64,000 bases of DNA from Myxococcales bacterium. GTDB taxonomy: Bacteria; Myxococcota_A; Polyangia; Haliangiales; Haliangiaceae. Positions 36,575-45,786 of this stretch are shown piece by piece. The notes below the pieces were generated by a model. That model did not search any database and was not told where the DNA came from. It saw only the letters and a program-made list of their open reading frames with translations. Within the stretch, counting starts at the first letter, position 1. Each line of letters starts with the position of its first letter. Position numbers and translations under genes: made by a program. The stretch covers positions 1 to 64,000 of the forward strand of contig JADJJK010000029.1 in the NCBI GenBank assembly GCA_016706545.1. Reading direction: 5' to 3'.

Positions 36575-37468
36575 TCATCCTCCAAGCAGCAAGTACGCGG
36601 CAGCGGCGAGGGCCAGCACCGCCACCAGGAGACCGAGCCCGGTCACAAGCGAGGAGCCGCGATGGGTCGAGCGGGAGTCCGCGGCGGAGCCCGCTGGCGC
36701 CTGCCCGGCGCGGGCGCCATCGCTCCGTGCCGCCGCGCGCTCAGGAGACGCCGGCGCCAAGGCGTCGTCTGTCAGGTAGCGCTCCGCTTCATCCACGAAC
36801 CGCAGCAGCACGTCACCGAGCGCCAGGCGCGCGCCATCGCGCAGGGGCCGCCCCTGCGCGTCAGGCGGCACCCGCTCGCCGTCCACGCGCGTGCCGTTCT
36901 TGGAGCCCAGGTCCACCACGCGCACGCCGTCCCAGGTCCGCACCAGCGCCACGTGAACCCGCGACAGATCTTCGTCGAGGATGACCCAGTCAGCCTCGTC
37001 GCCTCGACCAACGGTGAACCGCGAATCGGGCGGCGCCAAGATCCGGCTGGAGCCGATCGCCGGGCCCGCTTCCACCACCAGCCGCGGGGCGGCGCCGCCC
37101 ATGATGCTGCGAAGCAGCTCGCGAGCCAGGCTCTCGGTGCGCTGCGGCGGCGCGGCCACCGCACCGTCGGGCGCTTGCGAGATGGAGAGCCGATAGCCTC
37201 CAAGCTCCACCAGCAACGGCGCGCTGGTCTCGCCGCTGGCACCGGCGCCATGCGACGTCCCCTGCAGGGCCAGCTCATGCCCTGCCACCCACGCGATGAC
37301 GAGCGGCGATGAGCTCACCTTGCGAAGGCGCAGGTGCTGCGGCTGCACGGACAAGGCAGGCAGGCGCAGCGAACATCCTTCACCGCTGCCGATCACCAGC
37401 TCGTCGCCGTCCAGATCCACGGGCGGCAGCGGGCTCCGCCCGATCTCGCTGACTTCGATGCGCCACAT
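36575..37468 (-). CDS. FHA-domain protein with C-terminal membrane anchor
   Basis: A 297-aa protein. A first, degenerate FHA-like region at 1-110 (DELVIGSGEGCSLRLPALSV) is followed by a canonical FHA domain at about 135-225 (FTVGRGDEADWVILDEDLSR then VHVALVRTW, DLGSKNGTRVDG, RLALGDVLLRF), which binds phosphothreonine. A basic/Ala linker leads to a C-terminal transmembrane helix (SLVTGLGLLVAVLALAAAAY), making it tail-anchored with FHA in the cytoplasm. It is a plausible reader for the Ser/Thr kinases in this region. Start MWRIEVSEIG at 37468 is preferred on homology; no clear ribosome site is seen. Confidence 0.85.
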   Translation of the reverse strand: MWRIEVSEIGRSPLPPVDLDGDELVIGSGEGCSLRLPALSVQPQHLRLRKVSSSPLVIAWVAGHELALQGTSHGAGASGETSAPLLVELGGYRLSISQAPDGAVAAPPQRTESLARELLRSIMGGAAPRLVVEAGPAIGSSRILAPPDSRFTVGRGDEADWVILDEDLSRVHVALVRTWDGVRVVDLGSKNGTRVDGERVPPDAQGRPLRDGARLALGDVLLRFVDEAERYLTDDALAPASPERAAARSDGARAGQAPAGSAADSRSTHRGSSLVTGLGLLVAVLALAAAAYLLLGG

Positions 37469-37508
37469 GGAAAGGACCGAGCGTGAAGGACTCGCCAGCA
37501 ACCAGGCG

Positions 37509-38171
37509 CTAGCGCTTCCCCGGCTCCTTGGCCTTGTACTCGTAGTACCGCGCCAGCACCGTCTTGAGATACTGCTGCGTGCGCTGATACGGCGGGACCT
37601 TGTTGCCGTACTTGGCCAAAGATCCCGGCCCGGCGTGATACCCCGCGATGGTCAACACCAGGTCACCGTCATACCGGTTGGCGAGGACTCGCAACAGGCG
37701 GGTCCCGCCAAGGATGTTCTCCCGTGGATCCCAGACGTCCTTGACGCCCATGTCCTCGATCACGGCCGGCATGAGCTGCATCAGGCCCTTGGCGTCCATG
37801 GACGAGACCACGCGAGGGTCGTAGTCGCTCTCGGTCTTGATGACCGCGCGGATGAGCGGCACCGGGATGCGATACAGCTCCGCCGCCTCATGGATGAAGT
37901 CGTCATAGCGGTGGAAGCGCTCCGGCGTATTGTCGCTGGCGGCGACCTTGTCGCAGCTCTCGCACTTGCCGCGCGCCGCCGCCGCCTTGCTCCCGGCCTC
38001 CGGGTCAGAGGTCATGACCTTCTTCCACTTCGCGTCGCCACCCTTGGGCTTGACGTTGGTGAAGTGGATCGTGCCGTCTGCGTCCTGCCAGCGGTAGATG
38101 TCCGCTCGCGCGTGGCGACCGGGGACGAGGCCCACGGCGACGGCGATCAAAACGGCAAGCGCTGGCTTCAC
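37509..38171 (-). CDS. Lytic transglycosylase (SLT) with DUF4124 module
   Basis: A 220-aa exported protein: signal peptide (KPALAVLIAVAVGLVPGRHA), DUF4124 strand module DIYRWQDADGTIHFTNVKP, a CESC pair, then a SLT domain (about 105-215) with catalytic Glu in AVIKTESDYDPRVVSSMDAK, GLMQLMP, NILGGTRLLRVLANRYDG and AGYHAGPGSLAKYG. It cleaves peptidoglycan glycan strands to 1,6-anhydro ends. GTG 38171 is the only start placing a normal signal peptide at the N-terminus. The FHA gene follows after 40 bp and may be co-transcribed. Confidence 0.88.
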   Translation of the reverse strand: MKPALAVLIAVAVGLVPGRHARADIYRWQDADGTIHFTNVKPKGGDAKWKKVMTSDPEAGSKAAAARGKCESCDKVAASDNTPERFHRYDDFIHEAAELYRIPVPLIRAVIKTESDYDPRVVSSMDAKGLMQLMPAVIEDMGVKDVWDPRENILGGTRLLRVLANRYDGDLVLTIAGYHAGPGSLAKYGNKVPPYQRTQQYLKTVLARYYEYKAKEPGKR

Positions 38172-38433
38172 GGAAAAAATGGTAGCCCGCCTGGCGACCG
38201 GATGCAAAGGAAGCGCAGCGCCAGCGCCAGCGTCCTCGGGGCGCCTGCGCCTGAGCCGAGGAGCTCCCGATTCCACCCTGACTCCGCCAAGAGTACGTCT
38301 CAGCTCCACATGCTCCGACAGCTCATCACCGCAGCGCCGCATCTGCCGACGACAAAGCCGAAGATCTCGGACCCCGCGCGCCTGAGACACGCGCAGCTCG
38401 CGTGATAGCGTCGTCGAGGAAGAGGAGGACTCC

Positions 38434-39117
38434 ATGCAACTTTCAAAGAAGCTCGCGGCGGAATTTCTGGGAACGGCCTGGTTGGTGCTCGGCGGATGTG
38501 GAACCGCAGTGCTCGCAGGCAAAGGCGTTGGGCTGCTTGGCATCTCGCTGGCGTTTGGGCTCACGGTCGTGACCATGGCCTACGCCATTGGCCACATCTC
38601 CGGATGCCATCTCAACCCCGCCGTGTCGGTGGGCCTCTTTGTGGCCAAGAAGCTGCCCGCCAATGAGCTGGTGGCGTACATCGGCGCCCAGATCGCCGGC
38701 GCGCTCGCCGGCGCGGGCATCTTGTTCGTCGTCGCGAGCGGAGTGGACGGCTTCAGCGCCGCCGACGGCTTTGCGTCCAACGGCTTTGGGCCGCACAGCC
38801 CTGCGCAGTTCAGCATGCTCGCGGGGCTGGTGATCGAGGCGGTCCTCACGTTCTTCTTCCTTGTCATCATCCTCGGCTCCACCCATGAGCGCGCACCGGC
38901 AGGCTTCGCCCCGCTGGCGATCGGCCTCGGGCTAGCGCTCATCCACCTCATCAGCATCCCCGTCACCAACACCTCGGTGAACCCCGCCCGCTCCATCAGC
39001 CAGGCGGTCTTCGCGGGCGGCCCGTACCTTGGACAGCTCTGGCTCTTCATCGCTGCGCCCATCGCCGGCGCCGCAGCGGCCGGCCTCGTCTATCCGTGGC
39101 TGTCGCGCAAGGAGTGA
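38434..39117 (+). CDS. Aquaporin Z-type water channel
   Basis: A 227-aa MIP-family protein with six predicted membrane helices and the two NPA half-helices (GCHLNPAVSVG at about 62-66 and TNTSVNPARSISQAVF at about 185-190). The selectivity-filter Arg follows the second NPA, and the sequence begins with the typical KKLAAEFLGTAWLVLGGCG. It should be a water-selective channel of the inner membrane. AGGAGGA precedes the ATG at good spacing. It is divergent from the lytic transglycosylase gene across 262 bp. Confidence 0.93.
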   Translation: MQLSKKLAAEFLGTAWLVLGGCGTAVLAGKGVGLLGISLAFGLTVVTMAYAIGHISGCHLNPAVSVGLFVAKKLPANELVAYIGAQIAGALAGAGILFVVASGVDGFSAADGFASNGFGPHSPAQFSMLAGLVIEAVLTFFFLVIILGSTHERAPAGFAPLAIGLGLALIHLISIPVTNTSVNPARSISQAVFAGGPYLGQLWLFIAAPIAGAAAAGLVYPWLSRKE

Positions 39118-39258
39118 GCCGGCGTCGCCCGCCAAGCTCACCGCGTCGTCTGCCTGGATGACACGCGCCGGAGCTGAACCGCTGCTGGAATGGAGCTGGG
39201 CCGCTGCTGGGCCGCTGCTGGGCTGGATCGCTCTTGAACTCGCCCCGCCGTCCGGCGC

Positions 39259-39279
39259 AGCGTCCGGCTGCCGGACGCT
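39259..39279. terminator. Perfect hairpin downstream of the aquaporin gene
   Basis: AGCGTCCGG and CCGGACGCT form a 9-bp stem with a CTG loop, about 140 bp after the aquaporin stop. No T-run, so the terminator role is uncertain. The flanking DNA (39150-39240) includes three copies of GCCGCTGCTGG-like sequence and no gene. Confidence 0.35.
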
Positions 39280-39446
39280 GTGGCCGGATTCCGCCGGACG
39301 TGCTCGACCGCCGGCGTCGCCTGGGCCTATGAGATCCGGCCCTTGCGCGCCCGCGCGTCGCGGCACGCGGGTTGCTCTTGTGCACGGGAGATGCCCTCGC
39401 TGTCGCACGAGATCCTGGTGGAGCTGTTCCGCAACGGCAAGGAGCC

Positions 39447-39608
39447 AGTACCTCTTCACAGGGGGTTTTACTCGTTGATGCCGCCGATCCATCGCCGATC
39501 GCTTCGTTGCCGCTCCTCGCGTTACGCCCGGTAGCGCGTCGTCGCGGCGCCTTGCGCTCGGCGCGCCTCGGCACCCTCAACAGAGCAAAACCCCTGTGAA
39601 GAGGTACT
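39447..39608. mobile_element. 162-bp MITE-like element with terminal inverted repeats
   Basis: The left end AGTACCTCTTCACAGGGG and right end CCCCTGTGAAGAGGTACT are perfect 18-bp inverted repeats, continuing imperfectly for about 8 bp more (GTTTTACTC versus GAGCAAAAC). The interior has no coding capacity. It interrupts the nuclease-like gene, and its removal restores both frame and family sequence. I cannot define a target-site duplication. It is a non-autonomous element, mobilised by a transposase not in this window. Confidence 0.8.
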
Positions 39609-40250
39609 CGTCCGCGAGCTCCTGCGCGCCTGCGCCCACCTCGAGCTAGCCGAGGTCACCGCCGAGCTTTCAGCCGAGGTCACCGCCGAGATCGCCTCCG
39701 TCGACCTGTCACAGACCGTCTCCACGGAGTACCGCGCCGATCAGGTCACCCTGTTTCGCCGTGCGGATCGCAGCATCGCCAGGGCCTGTGTGGTCGAGAT
39801 CCAGCTCCGCCCGGACGCTGACAAGCGCAGGTCCTGGCCGGAGTACATCACCGCCGCGCGCCGCAGGTTTGGCTGCCCCGTGCTCCTGCTCGTCGTCGCC
39901 CCGGACCCCGCGGTCGCCAGGTGGGCGCGGCAACCCATCGACACCGGGCACCCGGGCTTCACCCTGTCCCCCCTCGTCATCTCCTATCCGGACATCCCGC
40001 GGGTGGTGGAGCCTTCGCTGGCAAAGCACGCTCCAGAGCTCAGCGTCCTGTCCGTGCTCGCCCACCCCGAACAAGACGTCGCGCTGACCGCGGTGTCCGC
40101 GCTTCGCCACCTCCCGCCAGACCAGCTCAAGCTAACCTTCGACATCATCTGGCAGTCCCTCCCCGACCCGGTTCGCCGCACCCTGGAGACCCACATGCTG
40201 CACTACGAATACCAGAGCGACTTCGCCCGCAGGTATCTGGCCCAGGGCCG

Positions 40251-40330
40251 ACAAGAAGGCCGCGAGGCCGGCAGACAAGAAGGCCGCGAGGCCGGCAGGC
40301 AAGAAGGCCGCGAGGCCGGCAGACAAGAAG
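40251..40330 (+). repeat. Three 24-bp tandem repeats (RQEGREAG)
   Basis: Units at 40251, 40275 and 40299 differ by one base, plus a partial fourth. They code for an Arg/Glu-rich helical repeat typical of the C-terminal region of this nuclease-like family. Confidence 0.85.
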
Positions 40331-40558
40331 CGCAGCGCTCTGCAGCCCTGGCGCTCGCTCGGCGCAAGCTCCCCGACCTGTCCCCTCAGGACGAGGCCCA
40401 GCTAGCGGTCCTGCAAGATGAAGCCCGCCTCACCGCCCTCATCCTGGGCCTGGGCCTGGCGCTGGATTCTCACCAGGCTCGCCTCGCCCTGCAGCAAGCC
40501 CTGGGCACCTGAGCCCCCCGAGGCACGCTCCACCACGAGCGCAGCGAGCCGGCCTCGT

Positions 40559-40590
40559 CCGAGGGGGCCGGAACACCTCCGGCCCCTCGG
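40559..40590. terminator. Hairpin between convergent genes
   Basis: CCGAGGGGGCCGG (40559-40571) pairs with CCGGCCCCTCGG (40579-40590) with one bulged G and a 7-nt loop. It lies between the ends of the nuclease-like gene (plus) and the pullulanase gene (minus) and probably terminates both. Confidence 0.65.
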
Positions 40591-40606
40591 TCAGCGCGAG
40601 CGCTCG

Positions 40607-43600
40607 CTAGCGCACCACGAACACCACGGCGGTGCGCGCCGGGATCGTGAAGGCGCCCGTCGTCGCGTCATAGGTCGACTCTCTGGCGCGCGCGTCGCCA
40701 GCCTCTGACGAGCGATGCACCGGGTGCAGGCGATACCCCTTGGCCTTCTCGGCATCGAGGGTCACCGTCTGCGCCGTCTTGTCCACGTTCACGAAGTAGA
40801 GGACCTCGCGGAACTCCGCGCCGCGGTAGCCCTCACCCTCGAGGTGCCCCACCAGGACCGTCGCCACCTGACCGGAGCCGGTGTTGTAGAAGCGCAGGCG
40901 CTGCTTGATCTCCTCGGCGGTGCGCAGCCGGAACAGCCGCGAGCTGGCGCGGATGGCGAGCAGGTCGCGGAAGGCGTCGCGCGTCCAGCGAATCTCGGCG
41001 CTGGTCGGCTTGATCGTCGGGTTGGCCAGGAGCGGGCCGATGATCGACCAGTTGTCGCCGTTGTCCCCCTGCGGCGGCAGCCCCACGCCGAAGTTGTTGT
41101 CCTGATAGCTCCAGTCCAGGCGATTGAACCAGTCACCGCTGTTGTAGCTGTTGCGATCCATCGACTTGCTGCGCAGCGTATCGATGCCCGCGTGGTAGTA
41201 CGCCACGCCCTGCGAGAAGGCGTTGATCGCCGCGGCCAGGATCTGCACCCGGGCGCGGTCTTCGCGCGTGGTCGACAGCGGCAGCTTGTACACGTTGATG
41301 TCAAACAGCGTCTGGTTGTCGTGGTTCTCCACGTAGTTGACGACCTCCTGCGGATCGACCACGTAGCCGGCAGGCTGCCCGTTGTAGTCGAGCTGCTCGA
41401 GGCGGATCGTCGCATCCCAGCGCGTGGTCAACTCGTAGTCGCGGATCGAACCGGCGAGCCCGGCGCGGATCATGTCGGCCGCGGCCAGCAGGTCATCGCG
41501 GCTCTTGCCCGCGCCGCTGCCGTTGTCATCGTAGTGAAGGCCGTTGACGTAGCCCTGGTTCTGCACCAAGGAGGAGCCGCCATCGAACGGCCCGCCGCCG
41601 CGCACCGAGTCGCGCGCGCGGTCGCTGAACGTGCCAATTCCGGAGCCGTTGAGCGAGAGCTGCGAGGCCTGCACGAAGCGCGCGCCGTTGGCGACCTCGC
41701 CAAAGTTCCAGCCCTCTCCCACCAGCTCGACCTCGCGGCCAGCCGCCGCGTTGACCTCGGTCCGCAGCCGCTCCATGGTGGCGCGCGGCTGGTGGCCCAT
41801 CAGGTCGAAGCGGAAGGAGTCGATGCCGTAGGCGGTGGCCCAGGTCTTGACCGAGTCGATCATGAGCTTGCCCATCATGAGGTTCTCGGTGGCGGTGTTG
41901 TCACAACAGGTGGAGCGCTCCACCTCGCCGGCGCTGCTGAGCCGGTGGTAGTAGCCCGGCACGATCCGATCGAGCACAGACTTGTCGTTCTGCCCCGAGG
42001 CGCTGGTGTGGTTGTAGACCACGTCCATGCCGACGCGCAGGCCGGCCTGATGCAACGCCATCACCATGGCGCGGAACTCACGGATGCGCGAGGCGCCGTC
42101 ACCCGGATGCAGCGCCAGGCTGCCCTCGGGGGCGGTGTAGTGGAGCGGGTCGTAGCCCCAGTTGAAGCAGTCCTCGTCGCGGACCGCCGCGATGGCCGCT
42201 TGCTGCTCCGGACTGTCCGCCGCCGCCGCGGGGATCTGCGGCGTCACGCACCCGAGCTCGGGCACCGTGGCGATGTCAAACACGGGCAAGAGATGCACGT
42301 CCGTGAGCCCGGCGCGCGCCAGGCCGCGCAGGTGGCGCATGCCCGCCGAGCGGGAGTCCGTGAACGCGGCGTACTTGCCGCGCAGCTCCGGCCGCACCGT
42401 GGTGTCGGTCAACGAGAAGTCGCGCACGTGGAGCTCGTAGATGCTCATGTCCTCCTGCGCGCGGACGGTGCGCGGACGGTCATGATGACGCCAGCCCGGC
42501 GGCGCCAGGTTGGGCGCGGACAGATCCGCGATGTAGCTGTGCTGCGAGTTGGCGTCGAGAGAGATCGAGTACGGATCGGTCACCAGGTTGCGCACCACGC
42601 CCACGCCGCGCACGAACACATCGACGGCGTAGCGGTAGTAGCGGCCCGCCGCCTCCCCGCGGGTGGACGCGGTCCACACGCCGGTGAGCCCGTTGTAGGT
42701 CATCGTCTCGTAGCGCACTTGCGCTCCTGAATGGATGCACACGCCCACGCTCCTGGCGGTGGGGGCCCACACCTTGAACGTCGTCCGGCCGCGGCCCAAG
42801 GAGACGCCCAGGTCGGCCACGCTGCCGGCGGCCTGGTAGCGGTCGTCGAGCTGGCCGCCAAGCTGCGCGGTGGTCGCGCCACGCACCAGCCCTTCGGCGT
42901 TCTCCTGCACCAGCACGAGCTGGCTGCGCAAGAGCCCCCCGAGCTGAGCCTCATCCTCCGCCGACACGCGCAAGGTGACCCCTGCCCCGACCCAGCGGAA
43001 GCGCTCCGCCACCGCTGGCGGGAGCGGCTCGGTGGAGACGGTCAGCGCGAGCGCGCCGTCCGCGCCGGTCACCGCTTCGCCGCGGCGCGCGATGATCTGG
43101 CCCTGCGCGGAGTACGCGAGCTTGAAGGTGCCAGCGGCGTTGGTGCCAGGCCAGCGCAAGAGCCCGCGGCCCAGCCACACCGCGCGAGCGTCCGTGGTGG
43201 AGACCAGGCTGGTCTCGGGGTTGGAGGTGAACACCGTGGCCACCTGCTGCACCAGCCAGATGTTGCCGGTCTGGTTGGTGATGCTCAGGCTCGAGTAGGT
43301 GACGCGGATGTTGTTGTTCCAGCCATCCTTGTTGTTGACGCCACCGTCCGGGTTGCCCGGCAGCCCGTGGATGATGAACTCCACCGCCTCGCGGCCTGGC
43401 TCGCTGATCGGGTTGGTCACCGGCAGGTCGAACGAGATCTCGGAGCCATCGGAGGCAGCCACGTAGTTGGGCATCGACGACAGCGGGACCGGGTTGTCCC
43501 ACTGCTCCAGGGTCAGGCCAGCGAGCCGGCTGACGTCCACGCCGCTGCCGTTCCACAGGTGCAGGCCCCAGTTGCCATAGGCCGCGTCCGTGCGCTTGTA

Positions 43601-44200
43601 CGTCACGCGCACGGTGGCGATATCCAGCGTGCCCGACAGCGGGTTGCTGCGGTAGATCGCGGAGTCTCCGGACTTGAGCCAGAACTCGTTGCCGGTCTCG
43701 AAGCTCCAGCGCCGATCGCCGTCGGGGTCCTTCTCGTCCCCGCGGTGGACGAGGAAGCCGAACCCAGCCGCGGCCGGATTGGTGAACTTGGACGCCTCGA
43801 TGAGAAAGTACGCGCCGTAGCTGTCAAAGCCCGCCGGAGAGAGCGGCGCCGGCCAGGTCACGCCAGGATAGTCGCCGATGTACTGGCCACCTTCGTCAAC
43901 CTGCCAGAGGTGCAGCCCCCAGCCGGTGTACGCGCCATCTGGCCGGTTGTAGTGGACCTTCACGTCCACCGGACGCGGCCCGCCCCCATCGCTGGGGGGC
44001 ACCGGTTGCAGCACCGTGCTGAGCGGACCGTTGCACAGCTCCGAAGCTTCCTGCGCGGTGAGGGTGCGCCCCGCTGCGTCGCGCAGCTCGAGACCGCGCT
44101 CGCTGGGAACTTCCGTGCGGTCTGCGCAGCCAAAGAACATCAAGGCGCAGAGCGCGAGCAAAGAGCCTCGCGTTGCTGCACGTTCGAACTTGGATCTCAT
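40607..44200 (-). CDS. pulA: Secreted pullulanase-type GH13 lipoprotein
   Basis: A 1197-aa protein: lipoprotein signal (SLLALCALMFFGC), two CBM41-like starch-binding modules with WGLHLW (about 55-165 and 190-300), a further beta module, CBM48 (RTTFKVWAPTARSVGVCIHS), then the GH13 barrel. Catalytic motifs: GMDVVYNHTSASG, GIDSFRFDLMGH (nucleophile Asp, about 797), ELVGEGWNFGE (acid Glu, about 828), YVENHDNQTLFD (Asp, about 959). It ends with a C-terminal beta domain (TIPARTAVVFVVR). It debranches alpha-1,6 links of pullulan, amylopectin or glycogen, on the cell surface. ATG at 44200 has AGGAG 7 nt upstream. A CTTGCG-N4-CGCAAG palindrome lies upstream. Confidence 0.9.
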   Translation of the reverse strand: MRSKFERAATRGSLLALCALMFFGCADRTEVPSERGLELRDAAGRTLTAQEASELCNGPLSTVLQPVPPSDGGGPRPVDVKVHYNRPDGAYTGWGLHLWQVDEGGQYIGDYPGVTWPAPLSPAGFDSYGAYFLIEASKFTNPAAAGFGFLVHRGDEKDPDGDRRWSFETGNEFWLKSGDSAIYRSNPLSGTLDIATVRVTYKRTDAAYGNWGLHLWNGSGVDVSRLAGLTLEQWDNPVPLSSMPNYVAASDGSEISFDLPVTNPISEPGREAVEFIIHGLPGNPDGGVNNKDGWNNNIRVTYSSLSITNQTGNIWLVQQVATVFTSNPETSLVSTTDARAVWLGRGLLRWPGTNAAGTFKLAYSAQGQIIARRGEAVTGADGALALTVSTEPLPPAVAERFRWVGAGVTLRVSAEDEAQLGGLLRSQLVLVQENAEGLVRGATTAQLGGQLDDRYQAAGSVADLGVSLGRGRTTFKVWAPTARSVGVCIHSGAQVRYETMTYNGLTGVWTASTRGEAAGRYYRYAVDVFVRGVGVVRNLVTDPYSISLDANSQHSYIADLSAPNLAPPGWRHHDRPRTVRAQEDMSIYELHVRDFSLTDTTVRPELRGKYAAFTDSRSAGMRHLRGLARAGLTDVHLLPVFDIATVPELGCVTPQIPAAAADSPEQQAAIAAVRDEDCFNWGYDPLHYTAPEGSLALHPGDGASRIREFRAMVMALHQAGLRVGMDVVYNHTSASGQNDKSVLDRIVPGYYHRLSSAGEVERSTCCDNTATENLMMGKLMIDSVKTWATAYGIDSFRFDLMGHQPRATMERLRTEVNAAAGREVELVGEGWNFGEVANGARFVQASQLSLNGSGIGTFSDRARDSVRGGGPFDGGSSLVQNQGYVNGLHYDDNGSGAGKSRDDLLAAADMIRAGLAGSIRDYELTTRWDATIRLEQLDYNGQPAGYVVDPQEVVNYVENHDNQTLFDINVYKLPLSTTREDRARVQILAAAINAFSQGVAYYHAGIDTLRSKSMDRNSYNSGDWFNRLDWSYQDNNFGVGLPPQGDNGDNWSIIGPLLANPTIKPTSAEIRWTRDAFRDLLAIRASSRLFRLRTAEEIKQRLRFYNTGSGQVATVLVGHLEGEGYRGAEFREVLYFVNVDKTAQTVTLDAEKAKGYRLHPVHRSSEAGDARARESTYDATTGAFTIPARTAVVFVVR

Positions 44201-44530
44201 GTGGGGACTCCTGGGAGGAACGACTGCTTTTTTGCGCCAGAACCGATCTTTTACAAGCTGAATAGAAACACTCAGGATCGATTTCTTGCGATTCCGCAAG
44301 GTCCGTTGCAAATGACGGCTGTTTCCGTCGCTGGCGTTCGGTCAACTTGATGGAGATCTCCAGTGGTTAGACCGCATGGCATGCGAGCGGACGACGATCT
44401 GTAGTCCGTCAGACAGCGCGGGAGTCTGCGACCAGAACGTCACAGAAGCCGCAAATGGCGGCGTGGTGCGCGAGGGCCTGAGCCCGCCGCACGACGGAGG
44501 TGACAGCGAAGCTGGAGGGCGCGAGGCGCG
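44201..44530. other. Divergent promoter region between pullulanase and coiled-coil gene
   Basis: A 330-bp gap. The left half (44220-44340) is AT-rich and contains a T-run, a palindrome at 44285-44300 and presumably the pullulanase promoter. The right half is GC-rich and holds nothing I can name apart from a weak GAGG (44523-44526) before the next gene. Confidence 0.5.
44285..44300. promoter_or_regulatory. Candidate operator upstream of pullulanase
   Basis: A perfect 6-4-6 inverted repeat CTTGCG-ATTC-CGCAAG, about 85 bp before the pullulanase ATG. The form resembles operators of LacI-type sugar repressors, but no such regulator is encoded nearby. Confidence 0.3.
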
Positions 44531-45721
44531 GTGATCGAGGGGTGGTCCTGCTACCCTCGCCCGGTGACCGCGGCGCCGTCCGATCCTGCGCTGGAGCGCG
44601 CGCTCGACGCGCTGTTCGCTGCGCCGTTTCCCGACTTCGTGGCGGAGCGCAAGCGCCTCGTCGCAGAGCTGCGCGGCGGCGGACAGCGCGCCGCCGCCGC
44701 CGCGCTGGGCAAGGTCAACCGCCCCACCCTGGCCTCGTGGACCATCAACCAGCTCGTCCGCCGCGATCCCGCGGAGCTCGACGCGCTGTTCTCCGCTGCC
44801 CACCGGATCCGCCTGGGCGACTTCTCGGCCACCGCCGATCACCGCGCGCTGCTCGCGCGCTTGCACGTCCACGCGCTCGCGCTCTTGCGTGAAGCCGGCC
44901 AGCCCACGAGCGACGCCACCTTGCGCCGGATCTCGACCACGCTGCAGGCCCTCTCCGCCTATGGCGGCTTCGCGCCGGCGATGCCCGGGCGGCTCATCGA
45001 GGATCGAGATCCGCCCGGCTTCGACGCCATGGATCTGGCGTTCCCCGCGTCAGGCGCGCCGCCCAGCCACTTGACGCTCGTCCCCACGCTGGTGCGCGCG
45101 CCCATCGCGCCCGCTGAGCCGACGACCTCCGCCGCGACGACGACCTCCGCTGCGACGACGACCTCCGCTGCGACGCTGACCTCCGCTGCGACGACGACCT
45201 CCGCTGCGACGACGTCGTCTGCAGCGACGACGACCTCCCCGCCTGGCAGCCCGCCGGCCGAGACCGTCGCCGCCAGGCCCAGGCCACAGCTCGTGGTGAT
45301 GACCGGCGGGGCCGATCTCGCGATCACCCCGGAGCCAGCGCCTGGCACCCTGGACAGCGACGCGGCCAGGCCGCGCGCACTCGACGCCCCCGACGAAGTC
45401 GCGACCAGCGACGACATACGCGCCGCAGAGGCCGCCGCCGCAGAGGCAGCCGCCGCGCTGGCGGCAGCAGCCGCCGTCGCCACCGCCGCCGCCGCGCGCG
45501 TCCAGCAGGCTCGCCAGCGCGCGCGCCTCGACGAGCTGCGCACCAAGCAGCGCCGCCTCACCAGCGCCATCTTCGACCACGAGCAGGCCCTCGCCGTCCT
45601 CGAGAAGGACCTCGCGCAACGGCGCAGGCTGCTCGACGCTGCGCGCGGCGAGCTCGCCCCGCTGCAAGACGAGATCACCGCCTTGGCCGCCACGCTCGAG
45701 CCCACTGCCCCCTCGGGATGA
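44531..45721 (+). CDS. Coiled-coil protein with TTTSAA repeats, unknown function
   Basis: A 396-aa protein. The N-terminal ~110 residues (ALDALFAAPFPDFVAERKRL, LGKVNRPTLASWTINQLVRR) match a helical domain seen in many actinobacterial and myxobacterial hypothetical proteins that I know only as uncharacterised. A linker contains six TTTSAA hexapeptide repeats (about 197-235). The C-terminus (about 300-390) is Ala-rich then a strong coiled coil (RVQQARQRARLDELRTKQRR and following heptads). No signal peptide. The start could be GTG 44531 (GAGG 5 nt upstream) or GTG 44564. It probably self-associates; a DNA- or cell-envelope role is open. Confidence 0.65.
   Translation: MIEGWSCYPRPVTAAPSDPALERALDALFAAPFPDFVAERKRLVAELRGGGQRAAAAALGKVNRPTLASWTINQLVRRDPAELDALFSAAHRIRLGDFSATADHRALLARLHVHALALLREAGQPTSDATLRRISTTLQALSAYGGFAPAMPGRLIEDRDPPGFDAMDLAFPASGAPPSHLTLVPTLVRAPIAPAEPTTSAATTTSAATTTSAATLTSAATTTSAATTSSAATTTSPPGSPPAETVAARPRPQLVVMTGGADLAITPEPAPGTLDSDAARPRALDAPDEVATSDDIRAAEAAAAEAAAALAAAAAVATAAAARVQQARQRARLDELRTKQRRLTSAIFDHEQALAVLEKDLAQRRRLLDAARGELAPLQDEITALAATLEPTAPSG
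45119..45238 (+). repeat. 18-bp tandem repeats coding for TTTSAA
   Basis: About six and a half imperfect copies of ACGACGACCTCCGCTGCG, in frame, encoding the Thr/Ser/Ala linker of the coiled-coil protein. Confidence 0.85.
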
Positions 45722-45786
45722 GCCGCGCAACCCCGCCGCTCGCACCTTGAGCTTTGCCGCCCCTTGGGGCAAAGTCGCCGTGGTTT

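Larger units (their letters stand above)
39391..40512 (+). pseudogene. Rpn/transposase-nuclease-like gene split by an inverted-repeat element
   Basis: The N-terminal fragment MPSLSHEILVELFRNGKE (from ATG 39391) is followed by a 162-bp element, then, in the same frame, RELLRACAHLELAEVTAEL, DLSQTVSTEYRADQVTLF, VVEIQLRPDADKRRSWPEYI, CPVLLLVVAPDPAVARWARQ and YEYQSDFARRYLAQGRQEG. These are signatures of a common myxobacterial family related to Rpn/PD-(D/E)xK nuclease-like proteins. Excising 39447-39608 gives a continuous 319-aa protein. With the element, translation stops at 39532-39534. A downstream start (GTG 39790) could give a 240-aa C-terminal fragment lacking the N-terminus. The C-terminal third has three 24-bp repeats (RQEGREAG). 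Confidence 0.75.

Noticed and set aside
40251..40330. Regular 24-bp repeats as a CRISPR array
   Set aside because: The units are contiguous without spacers and encode an in-frame RQEGREAG repeat; no cas genes are present.
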